Shown in pieces: positions 6,417 to 12,728 of a DNA stretch of 13,749 bases. The stretch is taken from assembly GCA_001802655.1 (NCBI GenBank), contig MGZO01000023.1:7621-21369 (forward strand), given 5' to 3'. The notes below the pieces were generated by a model that saw only the letters and a program-made list of their open reading frames with translations, was not told the DNA's origin and searched no databases. How positions within the stretch are numbered: position 1 is the stretch's first letter; every line of letters starts with the position of its first letter. Both the position numbers and the translations under genes were made by a program. This DNA is from Hydrogenophilales bacterium RIFOXYD1_FULL_62_11. Its GTDB lineage: Bacteria > Pseudomonadota > Gammaproteobacteria > Burkholderiales > Thiobacillaceae.

Positions 6417-6796
6417 ACACACCCCCCAACATTACGCCTGACCAAAAGGGGTCCCATCCCCTGAGCCTCCAAGTGCAGCATCAGCGCCTTCTGGCGCGGA
6501 CACTCTTTGGGGCGAGCCTGGCTCAGGATGAAGAGGACCAGGAGCAGCTGCGCGACCAAGTACGACAGGTCATAGCCGAGCTGGACGGTTGGATCGACGC
6601 CTACCGCTCAACCATCGCCAATTGCCTGAGCACACCGGGCAGGGCAGGGGAGGCCGCTGGCGCATACAGCCTGTGTGAGAAAGCCAGCCAGTTTGCTGCG
6701 AGGTTCAAGTTGATCCGCGCATCCAGCCCGATCCCAGGGGTGCAGCTGGCCAAGATGTACCAGGTGATGGTCAGGGAACCTTGGCCCGCGGCGTAA
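6413..6796 (+). CDS. Hypothetical small soluble protein
   Basis: The 127-residue product is unrecognised. The ATG at 6413 overlaps the preceding stop (ATGA), which marks the start; an upstream extension of the frame to 6152 is Arg/Pro-rich and typical of an out-of-frame shadow. The middle is helical and acidic (AQDEEDQEQLRDQVRQVIAEL, about residues 37-57), a likely coiled-coil stretch. A second helical part (about 80-105, with two cysteines nearby) follows. There is no signal peptide or membrane helix. Coupling to the membrane protein before it suggests the two work together. Confidence 0.65.
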   Translation: MNTPPNITPDQKGSHPLSLQVQHQRLLARTLFGASLAQDEEDQEQLRDQVRQVIAELDGWIDAYRSTIANCLSTPGRAGEAAGAYSLCEKASQFAARFKLIRASSPIPGVQLAKMYQVMVREPWPAA

Positions 6797-6832
6797 CTTT
6801 CCCGCGCCGGCCAGCGTGCTCCAGTGGGCCGC

Positions 6833-7300
6833 ATGAAGCCCACATCTACTACGCCCACGTTCCCGCTTGCCGCGGATGAGCTGGCGCAATTGCGAAAGAG
6901 CTCCGTTCTCCGGATCGACCAACCCCAACCCCGACACCTGGTTAGCGATGCGATCGCCGGCGTGACCTGCGCCGCGATCGGCGGGCACTACTGCCTGGTA
7001 TCCGTCCGGACAGGTCAGGTGCTCCACCAGTTCAAGCCGCCACTTCGTGCTCCCGGGGAACTGCTCGGCTTTGCCGAACTGCGGAGTCCGGATCCGGCAT
7101 GGACCAAGCCCTCGAGGAGTTGCTGGGGGAGGGCTGTCCTGGCAGGCCGGGTAGCCAAGGTCGAGCTGGTCGACGTTGCTGACGGGTGCGAGCGACCCTC
7201 TGACATAGTGCCCATGCTGACGTGGATATACACGCTCGAAGGCCTGCAGGTGCTCCCCGGGGAGCATGTAGCAGCTGGAAAGCCACTTCGGCAGGCATAA
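6833..7300 (+). CDS. Hypothetical protein, 155 residues
   Basis: I do not recognise this protein. It looks soluble and mixed alpha/beta, with strand-like stretches such as HYCLVSVRTGQVLHQF (about 54-69), ELLGFAEL and RAVLAGRVAKVELVDV (about 100-115). The pattern 'LL.FAEL ... AVLAGRVAKVELVDV' faintly recalls PUA/ASCH-type beta-barrel domains, but the resemblance is too weak for a call. The ATG at 6833 and a GTG at 6824 are both possible starts, neither with a good ribosome site. The gene begins 36 bp after the previous one. Its last codons overlap a perfect 16-bp palindrome (7251-7266), the first of a pair before the ParB-like gene. Confidence 0.6.
   Translation: MKPTSTTPTFPLAADELAQLRKSSVLRIDQPQPRHLVSDAIAGVTCAAIGGHYCLVSVRTGQVLHQFKPPLRAPGELLGFAELRSPDPAWTKPSRSCWGRAVLAGRVAKVELVDVADGCERPSDIVPMLTWIYTLEGLQVLPGEHVAAGKPLRQA
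7251..7266. promoter_or_regulatory. Perfect 16-bp palindrome, operator copy 1
   Basis: TGCTCCCCGGGGAGCA is fully self-complementary. It lies inside the 3' end of the preceding gene and is identical to the copy that starts 50 bp later. The likely ligand is the ParB-like protein encoded just downstream. Confidence 0.65.
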
Positions 7301-7316
7301 TGCTCCCCGGGGAGCA
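7301..7316. promoter_or_regulatory. Perfect 16-bp palindrome, operator copy 2
   Basis: TGCTCCCCGGGGAGCA recurs 1 base after the stop of the previous gene and 17 bases before the ATG of the ParB-like gene. A -10-like CATAAT overlaps its left edge (bases 7296-7301). A protein bound here would block transcription or translation start of the next gene, which fits autorepression. Confidence 0.7.
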
Positions 7317-7333
7317 TTTAAACCGGGTAACCC

Positions 7334-7807
7334 ATGCATCGACGCGTTCTCGAACTCAGGGGCCAAAAGCTCAGCCAAGCCCAGGTCGGTAAGCAACTGG
7401 GCCTGAGCCGCGGCCGCGTCTGCAACGTCGAGCGGGTTGCTCGCAAGGCCAAGCCCACATGGCTCACCTGGGTCGACCGGGGCGGCATCAGCTTCAAGCA
7501 CATCGAGGCTGTGCTCACGCTCGTGGAGCCAAAAGCCGATGCGCTGCTGCGCGAGGCGATGGCCAAGCGATGGAGTGCGGCCACGCTTAGGGAGCACGTG
7601 CAGGTGGTGAAGGGCAAACGCGAACCAGGCGAGCCCAATGCCAACCCCGACCTGGCGTGGCTGGAGAGCAAGTTGGCAGAGCACTTCAGCACCACGGTGC
7701 AGATCGTGGGTGATCGATCAGGCGGAGGCGGTGAGCTGCGGCTGCGCTACTCCGACAGCGAGACATTCGAGGGCTTGCTGGAGCGAATGGGCGTCTCGCT
7801 CGTCTGA
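7334..7807 (+). CDS. Short ParB-like DNA-binding protein lacking the CTP-binding domain
   Basis: The 157-residue product begins directly with a ParB/KorB-type helix-turn-helix: LSQAQVGKQLGLSRGRVCNV (residues 13-32), then the helical bundle seen in ParB HTH domains (GISFKHIEAVLTL, 51-63, in place of the usual 'ls.gHa..l'). After a basic linker (about 92-104), residues 104-153 match the ParB C-terminal dimerisation domain: WLESKLAEHFSTTVQIV, a Gly-rich turn, ELRLRYSDSETFEGLLERM. The N-terminal domain with the GERR box is absent, and no remnant of it lies upstream. Such a protein can dimerise and bind DNA but should not slide as a CTP clamp. I infer a repressor acting on the two palindromes upstream, perhaps also on the pilus operon downstream. 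It is not the partition protein, as parB lies elsewhere. Confidence 0.85.
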   Translation: MHRRVLELRGQKLSQAQVGKQLGLSRGRVCNVERVARKAKPTWLTWVDRGGISFKHIEAVLTLVEPKADALLREAMAKRWSAATLREHVQVVKGKREPGEPNANPDLAWLESKLAEHFSTTVQIVGDRSGGGGELRLRYSDSETFEGLLERMGVSLV

Positions 7808-7828
7808 TGGACGGCCGAAAAAACTTCT

Positions 7829-7853
7829 AACCGGCCCCACATCGAGGCCGGTT
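7829..7853. terminator. Hairpin after the ParB-like gene, possible terminator
   Basis: AACCGGCC (7829-7836) and GGCCGGTT (7846-7853) form a perfect 8-bp stem with a 9-base loop, 21 bp after the stop codon. No proper T run follows, so it may be a weak or attenuating terminator before the pilus operon. Confidence 0.45.
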
Positions 7854-7917
7854 GGACGACTGTTGAGCGGTTCTGCCTCTCTACGATACCGGGCACTGCT
7901 TTTCACCCGGTGCCTAC

Positions 7918-9273
7918 GTGTCCACACGTCGCGATACATCGATTGCTGCTTCAGCTCATCCTGCACGGACCCATTCCCGTGCCCTCAGCACGTGCCTGCT
8001 GCTTGCATGCGGTCTTTCCGCGGTACCGGCGGTGGCCAGCACCCTCCAGCCAGGGATCCGACTGTCCACCCAAGCTCGAGAGCTCGCGCGAGCAGGCGGA
8101 TGGGAGTTGGATTGGAGGGCAGGGGAGGACTATGTCGTCGACTCCCCGCTCGATCTGGGTGCTGATGGTCCGATTGCTGATGTTCGTGCGTTGGTCTCGG
8201 CCTACCAACGCAAGGGAGGCCTGCAAGGCGTAGCCGTTCGGGTCGGCACGAAGGATCGAGTCATCACGGTCGAGCGAGCCGTCGGCCAGCCCACCCAGTC
8301 GATCGACCTGGCAGTCCAGCACCGCATGTCCGCGACGGACTCCCCTGTCCACCCCGTGCACGGGGACCAAGCACACGCTGCGGCCAGCGCGTTACGCGAC
8401 ATGAAGCGGTGGTTTGCCGGTGGGGAGTTGGCTACTGAAACGTACCCCGATCTGACCAAGTCGCTCAGTGACCGCGAGATGCCGCCTGCACTGGCAAGCC
8501 AAGCGCAGGCCGAGACGACTGCCTTTGCCCTCCCGGCCACCATGGCCCCGAGTGCTGAGGCAGTCGTCGCCAGGAAGCTCCCCGCGGTGAATCGGGAGAA
8601 GAAGCAAGTCTGGGCCCAGTCCCGCGGGGCTGGCGATGAAGCCGTACCGCCGGCGGAACGGGGCAATACGCGTGTCGCCCAGATCCCGAAGATGACGGTA
8701 CCGGCCCAGCCGATCGTGGCTGCGCCGGCACCAGTTCCGGCGCCCGAGCCTGCGGCACCAATTCCCGGCGCCCAAGCGCAGCTGCGAAATAACGCTCTGG
8801 CCTTGGGCGCTGTGCGGGACCCCAAAGCCACTTTGGCCGCTTCCGGGCAGATCGAGCCCACGCGGCCAGTGAAGGCAAACGCCAGTTCGACTGTCGAGCT
8901 GGGTTCCGAAGGCCTGAGCCTGCCGAAAATGGAAACGCCGGATCTCGTCACCGCCACGGTGGATGTCACGGCCAACCCCGACAAGCCGGCGATCACCACG
9001 CTCACGCCAGTGATGGTGCAGAGCGGGGAGGAGATCTGGCGCGCACCCCATGGTTCGACCCTTCAGACCACGATCCGCGATTGGGCCGCCCGCAAGAACT
9101 GGGCGCTGGTCTGGAACGACGAGCGTCCGGACCTTGAGGTGGTGGGCAACGTCGAAGTGACGGGCGACCTGGTCGATGCGGTCACCTACCTGTTCGACGT
9201 CTACCGCAAGAGCGGAGCCAAGTTCTCCGTCGACATCTACACGAAGCAGCAGCTCATTCTCGTCAAGGAGTAG
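7918..9273 (+). CDS. Type IVB pilus TcpQ/PilL-like protein with two TcpQ-type domains
   Basis: Exported protein of 451 residues, first gene of the pilus operon. A hydrophobic core (about 24-40, LSTCLLLACGLSAVPAVA) is a likely signal peptide, with an unusually long N-terminal tail. The C-terminus (380-451) fits the toxin co-regulated pilus protein Q domain, which binds and positions the outer-membrane secretin. The same pattern appears at residues 48-119: 'A...GWELDW ... DYVVDSPLDLGADG ... V.RVGTKDRVITVE' parallels 'A..KNWALVW ... LEVVGNVEVTGD ... VDIYTKQQLILVK'. A Pro/Ala-rich region (about 190-370) links them. The GTG at 7918 has a poor ribosome site, but an in-frame stop at 7864 rules out a much longer start. 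The stop is 2 bp before the secretin gene. Confidence 0.85.
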   Translation: MSTRRDTSIAASAHPARTHSRALSTCLLLACGLSAVPAVASTLQPGIRLSTQARELARAGGWELDWRAGEDYVVDSPLDLGADGPIADVRALVSAYQRKGGLQGVAVRVGTKDRVITVERAVGQPTQSIDLAVQHRMSATDSPVHPVHGDQAHAAASALRDMKRWFAGGELATETYPDLTKSLSDREMPPALASQAQAETTAFALPATMAPSAEAVVARKLPAVNREKKQVWAQSRGAGDEAVPPAERGNTRVAQIPKMTVPAQPIVAAPAPVPAPEPAAPIPGAQAQLRNNALALGAVRDPKATLAASGQIEPTRPVKANASSTVELGSEGLSLPKMETPDLVTATVDVTANPDKPAITTLTPVMVQSGEEIWRAPHGSTLQTTIRDWAARKNWALVWNDERPDLEVVGNVEVTGDLVDAVTYLFDVYRKSGAKFSVDIYTKQQLILVKE

Positions 9274-9275
9274 TA

Positions 9276-10943
9276 ATGCGATCGCTCGCCCCCCTTTTGC
9301 TCGTGGCTGCGCTCGCCGCCTGCTCGAACTCCGCACCAATCCGTGAATCCCGTAATGCTGCGGTCCGTGAGGCTGAAGATGCCCGTCAGTACCTGGAGGA
9401 GTTGCGCTCGGGCAAGAACATTGCGCCGGTGTCGTCGGTCCGCGTGATCGATGAAGGTCACTACATGCCGTTGCGGCAGGTGAGCGACAACAAGCCGGCC
9501 GAAACGCCGATCAGCTGCTCAATCGAATACAACCCGATTCGACCGGTCACACTGTCGGAGATCGGCCAGGCCATCTCCGAGAACTGCAAGGTCGCAGTTC
9601 GAATCACGCCCGACGCCACGGCCGCGGTCCGTCGCCGCGTCGATGGTGGTGCTGCGGGCCAGGGGCAGTCCCAGTCCCCGATGCAGCCCATGGGCCAGGC
9701 GAACTACGGTGGCGCCGAAGGACTCCCCGAGCTACCTGTCCTGCCGATGCAGGGGTTCATCAACGGCAACAACCAAGCGGACAAGATCAACATCACCTGG
9801 AGCGGTCCGATCAGCGGATTGCTTGACGCTGTCACCGCCGGCTTTGGACTGTCGTGGCGTCATCGCGATGGCGTGGTGTCCATCTTCCACCTGGATACGC
9901 GCTTCTATCGGATCAACGCAATTCCCAGCACCTCGGAGATGTATTCCCAGGTCATGTCCGGTGCCCAGACCTCGGCTGGCTCGACGGGTGAGGAGAATGC
10001 AGTGTCAGGCGCCTCCGGCACCAACCAGTCCACGCGGGTAGACCTCAAGACGGACTTCATGAAGGACTTGGAGAACGCAGTCGACTCGATGCTTACCCCG
10101 GGCGTGGGTCGAAAGTCGCTTTCGCGTTCCTCCGGCGGCCTGACCGTCACCGACACCCCCGAGAACCTCGATCGCGTCAGCGTCTACATCGACAACCTCA
10201 ATGAGTTCGCTACCAAGCAGGTGCTCATCAACGTGCGGGTGTTGAGTGTCGCGTTGACTGACGGAGGCGAGTTCGGGCTCAACTGGAGCGCGGTCTACAA
10301 GAACCTGGCCGAGCAATACGGGTTCCGCATCACCAACGCGCTCCAGTCTGCTTCCGACGCCATCTCGGGCAGCATCAACATCCTCCAGGGCAGCGATAGC
10401 CGCTTTGCTGGCAGCGACCTAGTCGTCAAGGCGTTGGCGGAAGAAGGGCGCGTTTCCGTCCTGACCCAGCCCTCGGTTACGACCCTCAACCTCGAGCCTG
10501 TCCCGGTCCAGGTCGCCCGTCAGGTCTCGTACCTGGAGCGGGTGGAGCTGGGGCAGACGGCCCAAGTAGGTTCGACTACGAGCCTGACACCAGGCAGCGT
10601 CACCACCGGCTTCAACATGATGCTGCTGCCGCACATCCTCGATGACTCCGAGACCGTGCTGCTGCAGTACTCGATGAACCTGTCCAGCTTGGACAATCTC
10701 CGCACCGTAAGCAGCGGTGGGTCGACCATCGAGATCCCGGAAATCGACAACCGGATCTTCAATCAGAAGGTTCGCCTGAAGTCCAACGAGACCCTGATCA
10801 TTTCCGGCTTCGAGCAGCTCGGTACAGATTCGCGGCGCACGGGTGTTGGCGACGCGGGGTGGTGGCTGTTTGGCGGTGGTGCACGAGGCCAAAAGCGCCG
10901 CGACGTGATCGTCGTGCTCATCACCCCGGTTGTCATGGGGTGA
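9276..10943 (+). CDS. pilN: PilN family type IVB pilus outer-membrane secretin lipoprotein
   Basis: Secretin of 555 residues, about the length of R64-type PilN, forming the outer-membrane ring through which the pilus passes. The signal peptide ends in a lipobox, LAAC, with the lipidated cysteine at residue 16. The N-terminal half has periplasmic N-domains with Gly/Gln/Pro-rich (about 125-145) and Ser/Gly-rich (about 228-250) linkers. The secretin core occupies roughly residue 300 to the end, with LINVRVLSVALTDGGEFGLNW, VSVLTQPSVTTLN, VPVQVARQVSYLERV, and KVRLKSNETLIISGF before the final RRDVIVVLITPVV. AAGGAG overlapping the previous stop serves as ribosome site for the ATG at 9276. The partner is the TcpQ/PilL-like protein encoded just upstream. 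Confidence 0.95.
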   Translation: MRSLAPLLLVAALAACSNSAPIRESRNAAVREAEDARQYLEELRSGKNIAPVSSVRVIDEGHYMPLRQVSDNKPAETPISCSIEYNPIRPVTLSEIGQAISENCKVAVRITPDATAAVRRRVDGGAAGQGQSQSPMQPMGQANYGGAEGLPELPVLPMQGFINGNNQADKINITWSGPISGLLDAVTAGFGLSWRHRDGVVSIFHLDTRFYRINAIPSTSEMYSQVMSGAQTSAGSTGEENAVSGASGTNQSTRVDLKTDFMKDLENAVDSMLTPGVGRKSLSRSSGGLTVTDTPENLDRVSVYIDNLNEFATKQVLINVRVLSVALTDGGEFGLNWSAVYKNLAEQYGFRITNALQSASDAISGSINILQGSDSRFAGSDLVVKALAEEGRVSVLTQPSVTTLNLEPVPVQVARQVSYLERVELGQTAQVGSTTSLTPGSVTTGFNMMLLPHILDDSETVLLQYSMNLSSLDNLRTVSSGGSTIEIPEIDNRIFNQKVRLKSNETLIISGFEQLGTDSRRTGVGDAGWWLFGGGARGQKRRDVIVVLITPVVMG

Positions 10944-10945
10944 AT

Positions 10946-12235
10946 ATGGAACGTGCTCCCAAGCGCCGGGCAACGGTGCTGCGAGTCAACGGCCGGGCCT
11001 ATGTCGCCGGGCTCACGTGGCGACCGCTCGAGGGTAAGCAGGCATCGCGCAAGGGCGCGAAGCGGCTGGCTCGAGATGAGCGATCGGACGTGTTCGTCCT
11101 GCATGCCCACCGAGGCCAGCACCAGGTCGGCTTGGCACCTGACGCGTCGGCGAAGCTGGTTGGCCTGCCCAGCTTGGCGAGGTCGCTGCTGTCTAGCCTG
11201 GGCGACAGCTGGATTGGAGCTTTCCAGCTCGCCGACAACCGAGTCCTCGTGGTAGCGGTGCAGCAAGGGGCCATTCTTCCTGGGTTCGACTACATCGGTG
11301 ATGCAAGTGAGGCGCGGCAGAAGTTCACCCGCGGCCTGAGCTTGATGGGAGATGCCGCCTCGCCTTGGGGTAAGGTCATCTCGATTGACCCAAGCTGGGG
11401 CGGGGAACTGATTCCACTCGAGCAAGCGCTCCCCACGACGCCGGCAAAGGATGCCGTTCTCCAGGGAATTAAGGTCCAGATTCCGGTCAAGAAGCTCGCT
11501 ATTGCTGGGGCTTTGCTTGGCGCGCTGGCTGGCGGTGCATACGCCACGAATAACTATCTGGAGCGTCAGGCAGACATCGAACGTCGCGAACGAAGCGAGC
11601 GTCAGGTGCGTCTGCAGCAGGAAGCCCAAGCAGTCGCAAAGGCAAGGGAAATCGCAGCAGGCCCGTGGTCAAACAAGCCCACGGGAAAGACGTTGCTGGG
11701 CATCTGCGCGAATGGTTGGAAGCGGGTGCCGCTGACTATCGCCGGCTGGGAGTTCGACAACGGTCGATGCGAGCAGAACGCACTGACAGCCGTCTACCGC
11801 CGCGCACCCTCATCGACCGTTGCGGAGTTCACTGAAGCCGTACGTAATGAATTCGGGCTGCCGACGGTGCGCGAAAGCGGCAACGTGGCGGCTATCAACT
11901 TCAATGCCAGCATGCCGCTGGAGAACGAAGGCGAGCTGCCGTTGATCCAGGAGCAGGTTGCCTCGCTGCTCTCCCACTTTCAAAGGGCCGGGATCGCAAT
12001 GGTGCTCGGCGAACTGAAAAAAGGTGGCGTACCCGCTGACCTCCCTCCAGGTGCTCCGGCACCAGTCGCCGCATGGCAGTCCTACGACTTCGAAGTGACT
12101 TTGGCGTTCCAGCCCGAGGTTGCCTTTGAAGGCTTGGATATGAAGGGCCTGCGAGTTGAAACGATCGACCTCACCACGAAACACGAAGACGCGAGCGTCA
12201 GCTGGCGAATCAAGGGTGCAATCTATGGCAAGTAA
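10946..12235 (+). CDS. pilO2: PilO2 family type IVB pilus inner-membrane accessory protein
   Basis: Bitopic inner-membrane protein of 429 residues, of the PilO2/pilin accessory family that links the cytoplasmic assembly machinery to the periplasmic parts of the pilus system. The cytoplasmic domain (1-181) has the family's early conserved region (RVNGRAYVAGLTW, then SWIGAFQLADNRVLVVAVQQGAILPGFDYIGD). One membrane helix follows (182-202, KKLAIAGALLGALAGGAYATN) and then a charged coiled coil (205-236). The rest is periplasmic. The ATG at 10946 lies 2 bp after the pilN stop with GGGGTGA in front; the frame extends back to 10859 inside pilN, which I reject. The 3' end overlaps pilP by 11 bp. Confidence 0.9.
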   Translation: MERAPKRRATVLRVNGRAYVAGLTWRPLEGKQASRKGAKRLARDERSDVFVLHAHRGQHQVGLAPDASAKLVGLPSLARSLLSSLGDSWIGAFQLADNRVLVVAVQQGAILPGFDYIGDASEARQKFTRGLSLMGDAASPWGKVISIDPSWGGELIPLEQALPTTPAKDAVLQGIKVQIPVKKLAIAGALLGALAGGAYATNNYLERQADIERRERSERQVRLQQEAQAVAKAREIAAGPWSNKPTGKTLLGICANGWKRVPLTIAGWEFDNGRCEQNALTAVYRRAPSSTVAEFTEAVRNEFGLPTVRESGNVAAINFNASMPLENEGELPLIQEQVASLLSHFQRAGIAMVLGELKKGGVPADLPPGAPAPVAAWQSYDFEVTLAFQPEVAFEGLDMKGLRVETIDLTTKHEDASVSWRIKGAIYGK

Positions 12236-12728
12236 CCATCTCCTTTCCGCTGTCGTGGCTGTCGGCCTGTTGTTGTCGGCCGGTGCAGCCTGTGCAGAAA
12301 GCAACTCGCCCGCAGCACAGGGGGCCGAAAGCGTCGCAACGGTGCACGACCTCAACAAGGTGCAGACGCGCACCTTCATGCTCCGCGCACAGAATGCGCT
12401 GGATGAGGAGGTGCAGAAGTCCCGTGAGAGGGCAGGGCAGGGCAAGGCTACACAGAAGGTGGATGAGTGCGCTCAGATGCCCGTTGTGGCGCACGTCTCC
12501 GGGCGGTCTGAATCGCCGACCGCTCACCTGCTGTACGCCGACGGCTCCATCATCCCGGTCAAGGCCGGAACTGCACTGAAGTGCGGGTACGCGGTCAAGT
12601 CGGTATCGGCCCGCACCGTGGTGGTGACCCGCGGCAAGGTGACGCTGCACCTGGGCTTTGGAATGAGCGTCCCGCGTCAGGCGGTCGTACCCCGGGAAGT
12701 TGCCTACCCGGTGGAGATCTACCGCTGA
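12225..12728 (+). CDS. pilP: PilP family type IVB pilus periplasmic protein
   Basis: Exported protein of 167 residues. The signal peptide is MASNHLLSAVVAVGLLLSAG, with cleavage likely after ACA at residue 24. A helical, probably coiled-coil, segment (about 40-70) precedes a compact beta domain (about 85-150). The repeated short strands of that domain (SIIPVKAGTALKCGYAVKSV, then TVVVTRGKVTLHLGF) fit the PilP family, thought to bridge PilO and the secretin. Cys82 and Cys120 could form a disulfide in the periplasm. The ATG at 12225 has AAGGGT 8 bases upstream and overlaps the pilO2 end by 11 bp; the frame runs back to 12156 but that part has no signal peptide. The stop overlaps the pilQ start (TGATG). 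Confidence 0.88.
   Translation: MASNHLLSAVVAVGLLLSAGAACAESNSPAAQGAESVATVHDLNKVQTRTFMLRAQNALDEEVQKSRERAGQGKATQKVDECAQMPVVAHVSGRSESPTAHLLYADGSIIPVKAGTALKCGYAVKSVSARTVVVTRGKVTLHLGFGMSVPRQAVVPREVAYPVEIYR

Noticed and set aside
6833..7300. ASCH/PUA-like domain in the 155-residue protein
   Set aside because: Only a faint strand pattern and no conserved motif, so it is mentioned but not called.
6608..7684. Long antisense frame of 358 codons
   Set aside because: It crosses three rightward genes, one with clear ParB domains; its product is composition-biased and shows no domain. Such antisense openness is common in G+C-rich genes.
8202..9339. Antisense frames of 267 and 315 codons opposite the TcpQ/PilL-like gene
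   Set aside because: The rightward frame has a signal peptide and TcpQ domains, and the antisense products are low-complexity.
10859..10945. Upstream extension of pilO2 by 29 codons
   Set aside because: It overlaps the conserved end of the secretin gene in another frame, and the ATG at 10946 has its own ribosome site.
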